Under the pieces are notes generated by a model. It was not told the DNA's origin, did no database searches, and saw nothing but the letters and a program-made list of their open reading frames with translations. Position numbers and translations under genes: made by a program. From positions 15,399,001 through 15,463,000 of the forward strand of contig NC_134427.1 in the NCBI RefSeq assembly GCF_030867145.1: a stretch of DNA of 64,000 bases. Direction: 5' to 3'. This DNA comes from Opisthocomus hoazin (taxonomy: Eukaryota; Chordata; Aves; Opisthocomiformes; Opisthocomidae). The first letter of the stretch is position 1. The number at the start of each line of letters is the position of its first letter. Of the stretch, positions 49,515 through 61,600 are shown piece by piece.

Positions 49515-49520
49515 TTTATT
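49515..49520 (-). terminator. CD99L2: Candidate CD99L2 polyadenylation signal
   Basis: First canonical AATAAA on the minus strand after the CD99L2 stop (TTTATT on plus), giving a 3'UTR of about 3.1 kb, in line with the long 3'UTR of mammalian CD99L2. Weaker ATTAAA hexamers occur at 51165-51170 and 50022-50027. Not confirmed by transcript data. Confidence 0.45.
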
Positions 49521-52500
49521 AACAACAGCTTTAGCTGAGCTGAAGAAGCGAGGTGTGCGAAGGGCTCACAGCACAGGCAGCACCCGAACTCCCAGGGCAG
49601 CTGGATATATAGTGTTTGGACTCAGGAAAAAAAAAAAATTCCCAGATTTCCAGTGTTTTATGGCCTTTTTTTTATAAAGGATGAGAAAGTTCATACCATG
49701 TACACAGAACCAAACTGCCGGATTTTTACAAATTCCATGGCCAGATTTCAAGGGCATAGATACTAATTAAGCAAAAGTAGGGTGAGTTGGGTCAGCTGTT
49801 TCGGAACTCGGATCCCTGCTAGGAAGAGACCCAGGAATCCTCTCGGTTGCTGTAATGCCTGAAACACAGATGATGCATGAATTCCCGATGCCGCAGAGAC
49901 TGGTCTGAGAGTTCCAACGGAGAAGGAGACAGACGGCAATAGAAAAAGCAATTGGAGCCTTTACAGACATTTAGCACATTAAGACTTTGACTTTTGTCCA
50001 GTTTTGAAGAGAAGACCCAAGTTTAATTTCTTTCCTGCGGTATTTGTCAATATTTTCCTATGTGAAATCCCAGAGAAAGAGACCTTGAATTCCTTTACTG
50101 TAAATTTTAGAAGAAGTGCTCCCTCTCACCGTGCATTTATGGTTTTCCACATTACCCAGAAACGACACTAAGCTGTGTTCCCCGACGGCGCAGAAAAGAC
50201 CCTGGGGAAAGGAGCAGCTTCTGAGCTCTGAAAACTGCGTTGGATTTTTCAGTGAAACAGCTTCCCCCCCCCCCCCTTTTTTTTTTAAACGGCGGTATTT
50301 GGGAATTAGACGCGCGTTTCTCCTATGATCTAGTGTAAGAGTTTCCCAGAGGAGGGGCAGGTGCTGCGTTCTTCGAGCGATGCTGGACACCCCACTGCAC
50401 TGTCCATGAGGCAGACGGGGAGGGCGCGGTACCAGAGCCGCAGCGAACCCGACGAGCTGCGTCTGCAGGGAACACGGGCCTCGGCGACAGGAGAAATGAA
50501 ATTACGGGCACTTGATCTACGGGAAACGGCTCCCGGTGCTCCTCAATGCCGCGTCGTTAACACGTCATCTACAGTAACTTTCTGAAAACATTTTTCGTGC
50601 TGCAGCTGTCAAACGTGTCTGGCTGACGAGCAGGCGCCGGCGCTTGGGAAGGGAGATCCACGAACGCGGCTTCGTGGGCGTCCGAGCTGCTGCACGTGAT
50701 GAGCCGAACCCTGCAGGCCGCGCCGCCGCCGTGGAAATCCTTCTCGGGCAGTGGACACTGAGTGCATCCCGACTCTGCTTCCTCTGCTTCCAGTCTCCCA
50801 GCAGCCAGTAATTAAATATTTTGTTTTCTAATCCAAGCACACTGATAAAGCAGCAGCAGTTCGTAGTAGTACTGTTGTAGCCTAAGTATTGTGAATACCT
50901 GTGAGGCACCTAGAACGCGTCTCCCTTGTAAAAACACTCTGCTAGAGCTAGTGTAAGGCTTTAAAAATGCAAGTGTTGTTAAAAAGAGCATGAAGAATCA
51001 TGCAGCTATTGCAAAACACTTAACGACGTCACTAGGCAGCTCCCTTTCCAGCGGAGCTGCTGGGCAGCGGTGCTGCAGGGCTGACGCACCTCCTGGCAAG
51101 GCCGTCCGAAAGCCGTGTCTGCCTGGAAGCTGCGAATTCGTACATCAAACTGAAAGGCTGTTTTTTTAATACACATTCATAAACTGAAAGATTTGCAGAA
51201 CAGTACAAAATGCACACATTTCAGGTTTATACATAAATAGTGAGTGCCTCTTACACCACATAAAGTGAATTTTCCTTCACTTGAGAGCATGCTTTTTAAG
51301 CAATTGTTGATTTGGATAAATGGATCGGAAAGTGGCAGTATCCACATTTCAGCAGCAATAAAAAACGGGTTGGGGCGGGATTAGGAATATATAACCACAA
51401 TTTCATGCGAGCCAGCGAAGGTCAGCCCTTGACACCAGTACCACGTGGCCAAAGGGGGCTGGGTGAGCGCCCAGCTGCGATCAGGGTGCTGTGGTGGTGG
51501 TTCCCGGGGTCCAGCTGAGCACCCCTCGCAGCCTGACGCTTCCCAGAAAGCTCCACGAGCCCCACGCAGGACCGCGATGGAGGACCCGGCGTCCTCTCAG
51601 GAGATTCTGCCTTGTCTGAAGGTCGGTCGGTGACACAAAGGATGAAGCTGTGTGTCCTTTTTCTGCCACGGGTGCCAGGAGTGCTCTCAGTAGCAGTGTC
51701 AGTGATAGAAGGAGAAGGTGGAGGGACTGCATCTTGCTAAGCTTGACTCCTCCCGTGGGAGTGTTACAGGTCTTAATGGATACATACTTTGTTGTCTTTT
51801 GGGTTAGGTCTGTAAGTTGTTCTAGCGTGAATGAGATCGGAACCTGTCCTTGAAAGCATCCAGACACAGAGTTTTCGTTTCAGCGACACTGTAGGTGTCT
51901 CACGTCACACAAACTATCTCTTGGCAGCGTCACCTCCGTTCTCCTCTCTGCAAAGCCCAGCATTCGAATGGTATTTGCTAAAAGTGAACACTGCACGCAT
52001 TGCTACTACCTGTATTTACAACTCGGTGTGAAAATCGGGTCCTTTTCTGTGGTCAGAAGCCCAGCGCTGCGTGGTGCTGCAGCCCCCGGCCCCAGCCCGA
52101 GGGCCGCCCCGAGGACCCACCCGTAGGCACTTCGTTTCTCGGGGCAGCTGCGCCGAGGGCTGCCGTCCGCCCGCGGGCAGTGTGCAGGTTTCATCGCCGC
52201 CGCGGGAAGGGACGTGCCCGCAGCCGATGGCAGAAGCTGGCCGGAGGTGCTTGACGCAGGGCTGTGGGTGGGTGGCTTTGGGTGGCTGTTCGCAGGCACT
52301 TCACTGTCCTCACGCCTCGAGAGATCCTGTCCCTTCTCTGCAAACTGGCCGCTGCCAGACACCTTCCGTTGGCTCGCATACAGCCGGACATCAACCTACC
52401 ATTGCGTCAATGTAAACATACACCTCCGCAAAAAACAAGCACATGGTACCACTCTAAGCCTAAAGCCGAGAGCAACAAGAAGCCAGTTCAAGCCTAAGTA

Positions 52501-52604
52501 TACATTAAATAGCTTTGGAGTCAAATTAAATAAAAAGCTGAATTGCAAGCATGTAACATCTCCACTTGGTGCTGACTGATTCTTTTCCAGCCCTGGGTCA
52601 CGTT
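49521..52604 (-). other. CD99L2: CD99L2 3'UTR (inferred)
   Basis: About 3.1 kb with no supported exon on either strand, between the CD99L2 stop and its first canonical minus-strand AATAAA. It contains a 13-C plus 10-T homopolymer at 50264-50286. Long ORFs here have no recognisable homology. Confidence 0.5.
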
Positions 52605-52669
52605 TTACATCTTCGCGCTGTCTTGTTTTGGTGGTTCTGCTGACTGCGTTTCCAGTACTGAATATTTAA
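52605..52669 (-). CDS. CD99L2: CD99L2 terminal coding exon
   Basis: 65 nt ending in TAA (52607-52605). Acceptor TTTCTCCCTAG. It encodes [21 protein letters not shown], with KYS-L-TQSAEPP as in mammals. Confidence 0.96.
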
Positions 52670-55600
52670 CTAGGGAGAAAGAAAAAAAAAAATCATGAGT
52701 ACAGCAGCACGCGATGGAACCAGAGCATAAGCAGTGGGAGCCCAGTACCGGCTGGCTGTAGGTGACATGGGAAAAGCCTCTGCAGCAGCCCTGACGACCT
52801 GTCACTGGCAGAGGGATCATGCTTATCTCGTGTAAGACACTCTCGATGGCTGACAACATGAAAGCTAAATATTAACGGCCACCGTTCGCAGCACGAGCTC
52901 CTTCGTCTCTCACCGCAGCTTTCCTTTGCGTGCAGTAAAGGGGGAAAACCACTGCGGTGGGGGCAAGCTGCGGCATCGCCTCGGTGGTGTCGGCACCAAA
53001 GAGACGCGGCAGCTCGGCACAGCACGCGGGGCCTGCTGCGAGTCCCTCGGCGAAGCTGCCTCCGTGGCCAGGGGCAGGGGCAGGGGCAGGGACGCGAGGC
53101 GCTCACCTTGGGGCTCCTCGCTTACGACAGCCTCCATGTTTTCTCCTTTCACGTATTCCGCGTTCAGTCCCTCTGGGAAGTAACAACAAAGACAGTGAGA
53201 CGGGAGGGTAGAAAGTAAAAAAAATGTCTGCTCTGATGCCTTTTTAAGACATTTAAGGTTTTTAACTCTGGTAATGGGCCTATCCGCTGTAAAAGCCAAG
53301 ACGCCTTTTTGCAGCCTCCTCTGCATTAACAGCAGCCCAGAAACCTCCGTAAACCGCGCACAGCGCTGAGGCGGGGTTGCTGGATTTTGAAGTGACCGCA
53401 GAGGCTCGCCTAGCAGGCACAGCTTCCAGCAGCAGCCCTTTTCTCCAGGGTCTCTTGCTTCACCTTCATCAGGCGAGGCAGCAAGGCTGAGTGCTGTGCC
53501 CAGCCGCTCGGCTGGGAGAAGCCCGGGGAGCAGGTACGTCTTCCGGAGGGGACCGCGCTGCGGCGGAGCGGAGACGGGTGGCACCGTGCCCATTAACGGC
53601 CAAGTTACGCAGCGCTGCGAGAAGCAGTTTCGAGCAGGGCTGTGGCGATGAAGCGGGATCCCAGCGGGGTCTCAAACCCCGAGTCCCTTATTTAAACACC
53701 AAGAAGTTTCCAGTGTTTGCAACAAGCGCAGCCCAGGCCAAGGGGCAAGGCTGGGGGCTGCAAGGGCAGGGGGGACGGGGCCACTCCCCGGGGTCCCGCC
53801 CCGAGCTGCAGAAGATTGAGTGAAGTCTGCCCGGGGTGCGCCAGGGACCTCAGTCATGCTCTGCAGCTCCTCTGAAGGAGCCCCTGGAGAGAGGCAGAGC
53901 AGGGACGCTGTGCTGACCGATGCACCCCGTTACGGAGGGACCAGGGGAGGGGAGCGGGCCGTGCTGGTTTGCGACGGAAGGCTGAGGCAATCCACACAAC
54001 ACACGCTTCTTAGGCATCTAAGCACGTTTACACATCCGGACGCAGCACGAAGTGTGGCAGGGACCCGCTGCGCCCCACCACCGGGTCGTGACAGGGCTCA
54101 CCCGCATCTCGCGGGGAAGGAGGGAGGCAGGGAACGGCCAAGGCAAAGCAGCGTGCCGGGAGCCCTCACGCAGCAACACGGCAGCCGCTGCCTCCAAGGC
54201 GCCGGAGAGAAGAAAAGTTTCTACAACTGGCTAAAAAAAAAACCCACCCACAAAAGCCCAGGCTGCAGTCGGGGCTGGCCAAGGCGAGGGGGCCGGAGAG
54301 GAGCTGTCGGAGCAGCAGTGCCAGCTCCCGTCCGGCCCCGGCACAGGGACGCCGAGGGCACGGCCAGCCAGCGGGAGACCCGGTGTAAGAAAAGAAGGGG
54401 GACAAAGAATATTAGGCAGCATTTGATGTATCCGTTAGAGAAACCGACAAACTCTCGTCAGAAGAGACTCAAAAATGAGCAATGGAGCCAGAGCCTCGCT
54501 GCCCAGAAGGAAAAAAGTCGAGCCTGTTCCTCCGCGCTTCAAGGCAGTGGTCATTACAGCCCACCGCCGCCTCCCCCAGGACATGTGTTTTGCTGGGATA
54601 ACACCAAATGCAATTTATGTTTTTCAATAAAAAGCCACTTTTGCAGTGGCTGACGGCTCTTAGATTTCTGTCATGCATTGCAATGCATCTAAGGCCTGAC
54701 ATTAGCCCAGCATGCCATGTCTGATGGCTTAAATTAATCCTCCTTTATAATTAACTTTAATTTCCTGCCGCCTTTCTGGGGCTTTGTGTCTCTCAGCTTC
54801 CCTCTCATCAAAGCCTTTACTCTTTTTTTTTTTAATTATTTATTCTTGCCAAAATATCATTTAAGTGGGGGGAATATACAAGGGCGTTTCATTCCATCAC
54901 ATTCATTTGACTTTTCCTGCTGATCTAATTTACCCAAATGCTCCTGTTTGTTTCAGCCACAACTGGGAAAAATAGCACGATTCCAGAAGAAATTCCCAAC
55001 CCCGAGCACCCTCCCCCCAGAGCCAAGGCGACTCGCAGATTTCACTTGATTGATTTAAGAAGAACTTTCCCCAGCTGTTTGCAACCACCCCTCCAGGGGC
55101 TGCAGGACCCCACCACGGACACCTCCCACACCCAGCAGCATTATGGGGCAGCTCCTGATAAAGGCGCTTTCGGGCAATAGGAAGCTTTGCTGCTTAATTT
55201 GCAGGTAATTGCAGTGATTGCTGCACACCTGGGGGGGGCACAGCACCCCCGGCTGCCATGGCTGCTCACCGTGCTTCCTTCGCTGCTGCCTGGTGAGTTG
55301 CCACCTCTTGCTGAGATTTTTTGGGGGGTTGGTTTGGTTTGGGGGTGTGTCTGTGTTTTTTTCTGTATTTACCCTGCTTGGGGTGGGTGGCATGGCCTTT
55401 GGCTGCGAGGGTCCCTGAGCGCATGTGTGCGGGGGGCTGTGGCAGCCTGCTCGGTGGCAGTGGGTCTGGGGGCTGTCGCTGTGGCGGGGTCTGAGCCTGT
55501 GCAACACCTGGCGGGGCGGGGGGGCTCAGTAACCCATGGCTGGGGGTCTGCTCCGCCAGCCCTGGGTCACTGGGTGCTGGACCCCCTTCTCCCGTCCCCA

Positions 55601-58600
55601 GGTTCAGGGGGTAAGTAGGTGGGTGCGCCTGGGGCGGGGGGGACTTACGCTGGATGCTGAAGCAGAACTTCTTCTGCTGGTAGGAGATGTAGCTGGAGAC
55701 AGCCCCGATGAGCGCCATGGCCAGGGCGCTGGCGATGCCGGCGATCGTCCCCGTCTCCGCCACCCTGTCTGCGGGGCGCAGAGAGAGCGGGTGCTGAGCG
55801 GCGGGGGCACGCGCGGCACCCCTCCCGTCCCACCCCCATCCCCCGGCCAGCCCTGTGGCCGCGGTGCTACCCACCTCCACCGTAGTCGCTGTCGGTGCTG
55901 CCCCCGGCACCTGCAAGAGATGGGAGCCCGTCAGCGGCCCCGTGCCCCTCCGCGCCCCCGCCGCCATGCTGGGCAGCCCGGGGGGCAGCGGGCACGCAGG
56001 GGCACCCCCGGGCTGGGGGCCAGCGATGGCTCTCAGGGCACAGCATCTCCACTGCCCCACGCCTCCGCCCGCCTGCCCGGGCCGCTCGGCATCGCTCCTC
56101 GGAGGGGTCTGAAGCTGCTCCTGTGTCCCACCGCGCGTGGTCAGGGGGAGCCTCTACGGGGTGGGGGGGTCTCTGCCTGCACCGGGGTTAGCCTCCCCTC
56201 ACCCCACGCTGCTCCCCGTGCAACGAGCGGGTGAACGAAACGTGGTCAGAGTCGCACAGCGCGCTTGTGCTGGCACAGGGAGGTCGCTGGCTGAGCTCCA
56301 CAATGTCAGTTAAAACTTCTGTTTGAAAATCGCCTTCCCGGGAGTAACTGGGCTGGGGGGAGAAGCCGCTCCTGCTGCGAGCCGCAGTCCTTACCGAGGC
56401 ACTTACATCCTGAATTTATGGAAGCAGGTCAGCATTGTGTTAATGCCTCCGATGCGGTTTGTCCTTGGCACAGGGATTCATTAAATGTTGATTGGGCTTG
56501 CGGTGTTCATCTCTCTACTCGGCTGCTTTTAATATTTAATGCTCTGGATCCTTGCAAACGCGCAGGCTTATCCGATTGTTGTTGGTTTTCCTCCTCGTTT
56601 CAACCACCGGCGGTCGCGTGGCAGAAGGCAAACGACGGCTGGAGCCCTCCCACGGCACCGGGGTGGGCATCCGCTTTCGAGGCGGATGGGGAGATGGGGG
56701 TCCCGGCTGCCCCGGTGGCAGCCGGAGCTGCGGGGCCCCCGTGGGATCACCAGTAAGCACTCAACCACCAGCACAAGGTGTGACCGCAGAGGCCAAACCC
56801 ACCGCTTGCCCCCACCCCACGGCTGAGCCCCCCTCTCCCCATGTGCATCCCCCGTGGAGACGGCGCAAGGTGGTTGCGAGGGCTTTGGCTGATACCGTGA
56901 CTATTGCCTGAGCTGCGACCGCTAAAGCAGACGGACGGACGGACGTAGGCCACTGCTTACCCTTCTTCTTGTCCGGGCTGTAGCCGCCGTCCACAACGCC
57001 GGCCAGGTCGTCGTCTGAGAACGCTTTAAAAGTAACAACAGGAACAAATGGTGGTTGGCACGGGTAGGGAGGTGCAGCCACGGGCTCCGCGTGTGCTCCG
57101 GGGCAGCAGGGGAGCTCGCCCTCGCCACTGGCAAAGCCCAGATTCACCTGGTGAAACAGCGAGGCTGCCCTCCTGGGAGGGGGATGGGGACGGAGCTGCC
57201 CGGGAAACACCACGGCGGGATGGAAAAACAGCGCGTGGCTCGCGGGGGCTGAGAGGGACCCCGGAAACCAAGTGGTGGGCAGGGATGGAAGTGGCACTCG
57301 GGGGTATTCGGGGCGGCATCACCCTCGAGCACCCCACACCAGGGTGGGACTGGCCTCCTGCAAACCCCGTGCCTGGGGAAGCGCTGGTCTGCCGGGCAGA
57401 TGCGGGCTGCTCTATGCCTTCGAGTATTTTCTCTAAAACCCTCCGGCTATTTTGAAGAGCCGTGCGGGGCTTTCTGTGCAGCAGGGCCCAGAGCAAGGGT
57501 TTGCACGCCCACTTAAACCAGCGGCTCCCAGTCAGCTGGCTACTCCGTCCCCAGCAAGAACACGGACCCGTCAGTAGGCAGTTCTGCTCCTCTCACCATT
57601 ACCAAACGTTAACAAAACATTTAACCCCAAATTATTGTAAGCTCATAAAAGAAGCAATAATTGACTTTAAGTCTAGCTTCAAAGAAATACCCCTGAACCA
57701 GTGTTTGAATATCACTATATGCTTTTTTTTAACGCAAATGACTGACGCATTTACGAGTTCATGAAACGCTTTGGCTGCTGCGCCGCAGCTGGGATGGGAG
57801 GAGGACGGAAGAAGCGATGTGTGTGTGTGCGGTGGCCGTGCTGCCCACGGTGCTGCAGGCAGGGACCTGACTCCTCTCCTTCCCGGGGAAGAACCGAGCA
57901 TCGGCACGGCTTGGTACAGGTGAAGAAGTTCTCTCGGACACGGTTGTAGTGGGGATGTTCAATTCATGCAGGACAGGCACAGAGAAACGTGGTCTGGGAA
58001 TCGGCAGCTGAAGGAGTGGAGCTGTTGAAGCCCTCGGCTGCGGGCCCAGAGGGACCCCCGGGGCACAGCAAGGTGTGTGGTGGCAGAAGGGACCCAACCA
58101 CGAGCCAGCCAAAGGCTCCTCCTCTGATGCTGTGCCTTGGGAAGAGTTAACTTTGCCTTAACAGCCTGGAAGAGAGGGCCTTATTCACCAGCTTAAACAA
58201 AAAAACAGATTTATGGGTTGAGTAATGAGTGTAAAAAGAAAAAAAAAACCCAACCCTGACTATGCCAGAAGCGGGAGAGGTCCCGGGCAGTCCAGGGTGC
58301 AGCAGTGCCGGGGGAACGCGTGTGCTGGTTTGTGACCAGTGCCACGTTCCAGCCGTTCAATGCCTTGACCTTTCCTGCAGCAGTCTGAAACCTCACCAAG
58401 CCCAGAATATCAAAGTGCAGACAAGTCACCTAGTTAATACAATCTAATAAAATATCTGACTATTAATTACACGTGTGAGCAGGGTATACGGCCATCTCGA
58501 CATCAATAAACTAGCCGTGCAAAGTCTGTTTGCTAGCTCAAGTGCTCAAGGGAACAATCCTCACAGACAAATGATTCATTCACCAGAGTATTTTAGAGAT

Positions 58601-61600
58601 GGGAAAAAAAAAAAATAAAAAAAACCCCATCTTCCAGCCCGTAGCGTATGTTATGCCAGGACTTAAGCCTGCTCTACATTTACGTCTTGGCAACGACTGC
58701 GAACCCCAACAGCACATGCCCTTGGTTAAACAGCTGTCAGGTACAGGGACGAGGGGGAACTTCACACAACCACTGCAATTTAATGGCTCAGAAGAGACCC
58801 TGGGAAGGAAACCCGCAGACAGGCAACTGGCCGTTAGGCAGAGACCCTCTCTGCCAAGGCGGGGGCTACATCCCTCCCCGGAGGAAGGGGCTGCGCTTGC
58901 CTGCAGAACCATGCCCCTCCTCGGCGCGGGGCAAGGCTCAGGCAGTGGGGTCCTGGGCACAGGGAGCGCCCTTCCTCCTCCTCACCCTGTCGCTCTGCGG
59001 GGATGGCATCTGGCAGTGTGAGCTGGGACCCGGCTGCTGGCAAGCAGGACAGGGAGGGAGAGGGAAAGTCAACCTACCTTCACCCGGCCTTATGTCCGGC
59101 CTCCCAGCATCTTTCCTATCGTTCTTATCATCAAGGGCATCAGCCAAGTCAAAATCCATAGGATTCTTTGCTAGAAAACAACACGGGGGTTAGCAGTGCT
59201 GGTCACAGGCTGGGGAACTCTGCAATTAATTAACTAATCAAGCAAATGCTGGGCCTTGCCAGGGAAAAGTGCCAGTGAAAGAGATCATAGAATCATTAAG
59301 GTTGGAAAAGACCTCTCAGATCATCAAGTCCAACCATCCACCCAACACCACCATGCCTGCTAAACCATGTCCTCAAGTGCCACATCTACACGGTTTTTGA
59401 ACACCTCCAGGGATGGGGACTCCACCACTGCCCTGGGCAGCCTGCTCCAATGCTTTACAACTCTTTCAGTAAAGAAATTTTTCCTAATATCCAACCTAAG
59501 CCTCCCCTGACGCAAATATGAAGCCCCCAACACAAGCACCTCCTTGTTTCACCATGCAGCATTGCAGCAGACCTTCCAAACCCATCCCGTTCCGTGCCCA
59601 CATGCTGCCGTGGTGAGAAATGCTGTGTTCTTCCAGCAGAAACCATCTCGTGCCGTGGCTCGAGCGCCAGGCAGTCGGATGAATCACACCGGATGGGAAA
59701 GGTCAGAGCCAACACGGGCCCAGCCAGCAGCGGGGAAGGAGGCGGCTGTGCCGCGCTGGCGTGCCGGCCGCAGCAGCCTGCCGTTGATCGCTTGGTGTGA
59801 TTTCCCTCCGTGAACCGCCCAGCTGGTACCCTGAGCAGCCCGGCTCTGGCAGAGCAGCTATTGCCTTCGCCAAACGGCAGCCAACACCGTGGCACGGAGC
59901 CAGCCTGAGCTCCTCAGCCCTCCTGGCAGCTTGCATCTTAGTTTATCGCAATCCAAAATAAGATTATTTATTATTTTAAGCTCAGGAGCGCCTTTTGCCG
60001 AAACTCTACCTAAGCAGGCAGCGAAGCGCCCGGCTGGCAGCGTGCCCTGAGCCTGTGGGACGGCTGTGCCAATGGAGCCCGGCATGGCTGCGCTGTGCCG
60101 ACCACGCTGTGCCGGGGAGGACGGCCAGCCCACGGCCTTAACGCAGGCACGGGAATGCAAAATGGTCCAGGGGCTGCCGAGACCCCCAGGGAAGCAGAAT
60201 CACAGAATCACAGAATGGTCGGGGTTGGAAGGGACCTCTGTGGGTCATCCAGTCCAACCCCCCTGCCAAAGCAGGGTCACCTACAGCAGGCCGAGATACC
60301 CCGTCTGCTGTGCAGTTTCTTACTTATTTATTTTTTCATCGGCGTCTCATGAACAAACAGAGATTGGAAATACTGGGGTGAGGGGCAGCGCTGCCATCAC
60401 GACACCCCAAAGCCTCCGGCCGTGCCGGCACCGGAGCCAGGGTGAAGCCGCAGGGGCTGGCGAGCTCGCCCTCACCTGGGTTATGCTTGGGGGAGGCCCT
60501 CGTAGTTTTTGGCTGCTTGGTCGTGGTGGTGTGGATGACATCCCAAAAGCTGTTGTCTGCAGGGAGGGGAAAAAAAAAGAGACCAAAATGAAGTTATCCT
60601 CTGAAACACGCATTTGGCCACGCGCTGGGAGGGGAACCCCCTCCCCGCAGGGAGACGGGGCTGCGCCAGGGCGGCTCGGTGCTCCGGTCTCTCCACGGCT
60701 TCCGCTGCCCGGGGATGCTCGAGCCCTCGGTGCAGGTGGTGGGCGCCTTCGCAGGGATCCCCTGCGCCAGGACACATGTCAGCGGGGCTGGAGTTTGGGA
60801 AGGGGACAAGCAGGGCTGCCAGGAAAACCCCCCAAACATGCTGCTGGCGGGACCCACGCCGCCGCCCGCTCACGAGAGCTTTGCCACTGCGCAGGCAGCC
60901 CTGTGCCATCCTCGCTGGCAGGACCATGTGCCACTGGAAAAATACTTATGGATGCGCTAGTTCATCAATATAATCTCCCACCTAACAACACCTAACAGCT
61001 CCGTCCTGGTTAAAAACTTTTCCAAATGGTGCTCGGTGAAGCCCCCCGATATGGCTCGGGCAGGGGTGTGTGGGCAGCGAGAGAGGGAGGATGGCAAAAT
61101 GCCAGTGCCGACCCTCCCGGCACGTCAGCAAGAGCCTCGAGCAGCTCCTCTGCCAGCTCTGCTACGACAGCGGAGCAGGAGGTGGTCGCCTTCTGAAGTC
61201 ACCTGCTGGTGGTCACCAAGACTTGCTGGAGCTCACCCATCACTGCCCGATCCCAGGCTCCCGGCTGACGGGATGGCTCCCAGTTACCTCGGGGAGCGCT
61301 TTCCCCCCGTCCAGAGCCCCGACGGCGAGCACGCACGCACCCTCCCCAGGGCGTGGGGAGCTCCGCGGTACCTGGCTTCCCTGGCCTGGGGAAGGGCTTC
61401 GGAGTCGGCTTGGCTGGTTTGGTGGTAGTCTCCAGAGGGGTGTCAAAGTAATCAGCCAAATCAAAGCCTGTTGCAGGACAGAAGGGATCGTTAAAAGCCC
61501 CATCGTCTGCGGGGACAGTGTGAGGCCTTCGGCACCCGTCCCCTGCGTCAGCGCAGGGCTGAAAAGGGCGTCCAGGTGCTCCACCGCAGCCGCACCGCAG

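Larger units (their letters stand above)
59171..60475 (-). other. CD99L2: CD99L2 intron C-D
   Basis: 1305-nt intron whose main content is two CR1 3' fragments (59284-59515 and 60195-60292), both in the same orientation as the gene. Confidence 0.85.

Noticed and set aside
55266..56060. 264-codon minus-strand ORF taken as one gene
   Set aside because: Only the 55649-55768 portion is the CD99L2 transmembrane exon; the rest reads through introns past clear GT-AG sites.
60066..60995. 309-codon plus-strand ORF
   Set aside because: It crosses a CR1 fragment and runs antisense to a CD99L2 exon; no recognisable domain.
61467..61506. Idea that 61467-61506 is a tiny intron in CD99L2
   Set aside because: 39 nt is too short for a vertebrate spliceosomal intron; alternative acceptor use explains both in-frame options.
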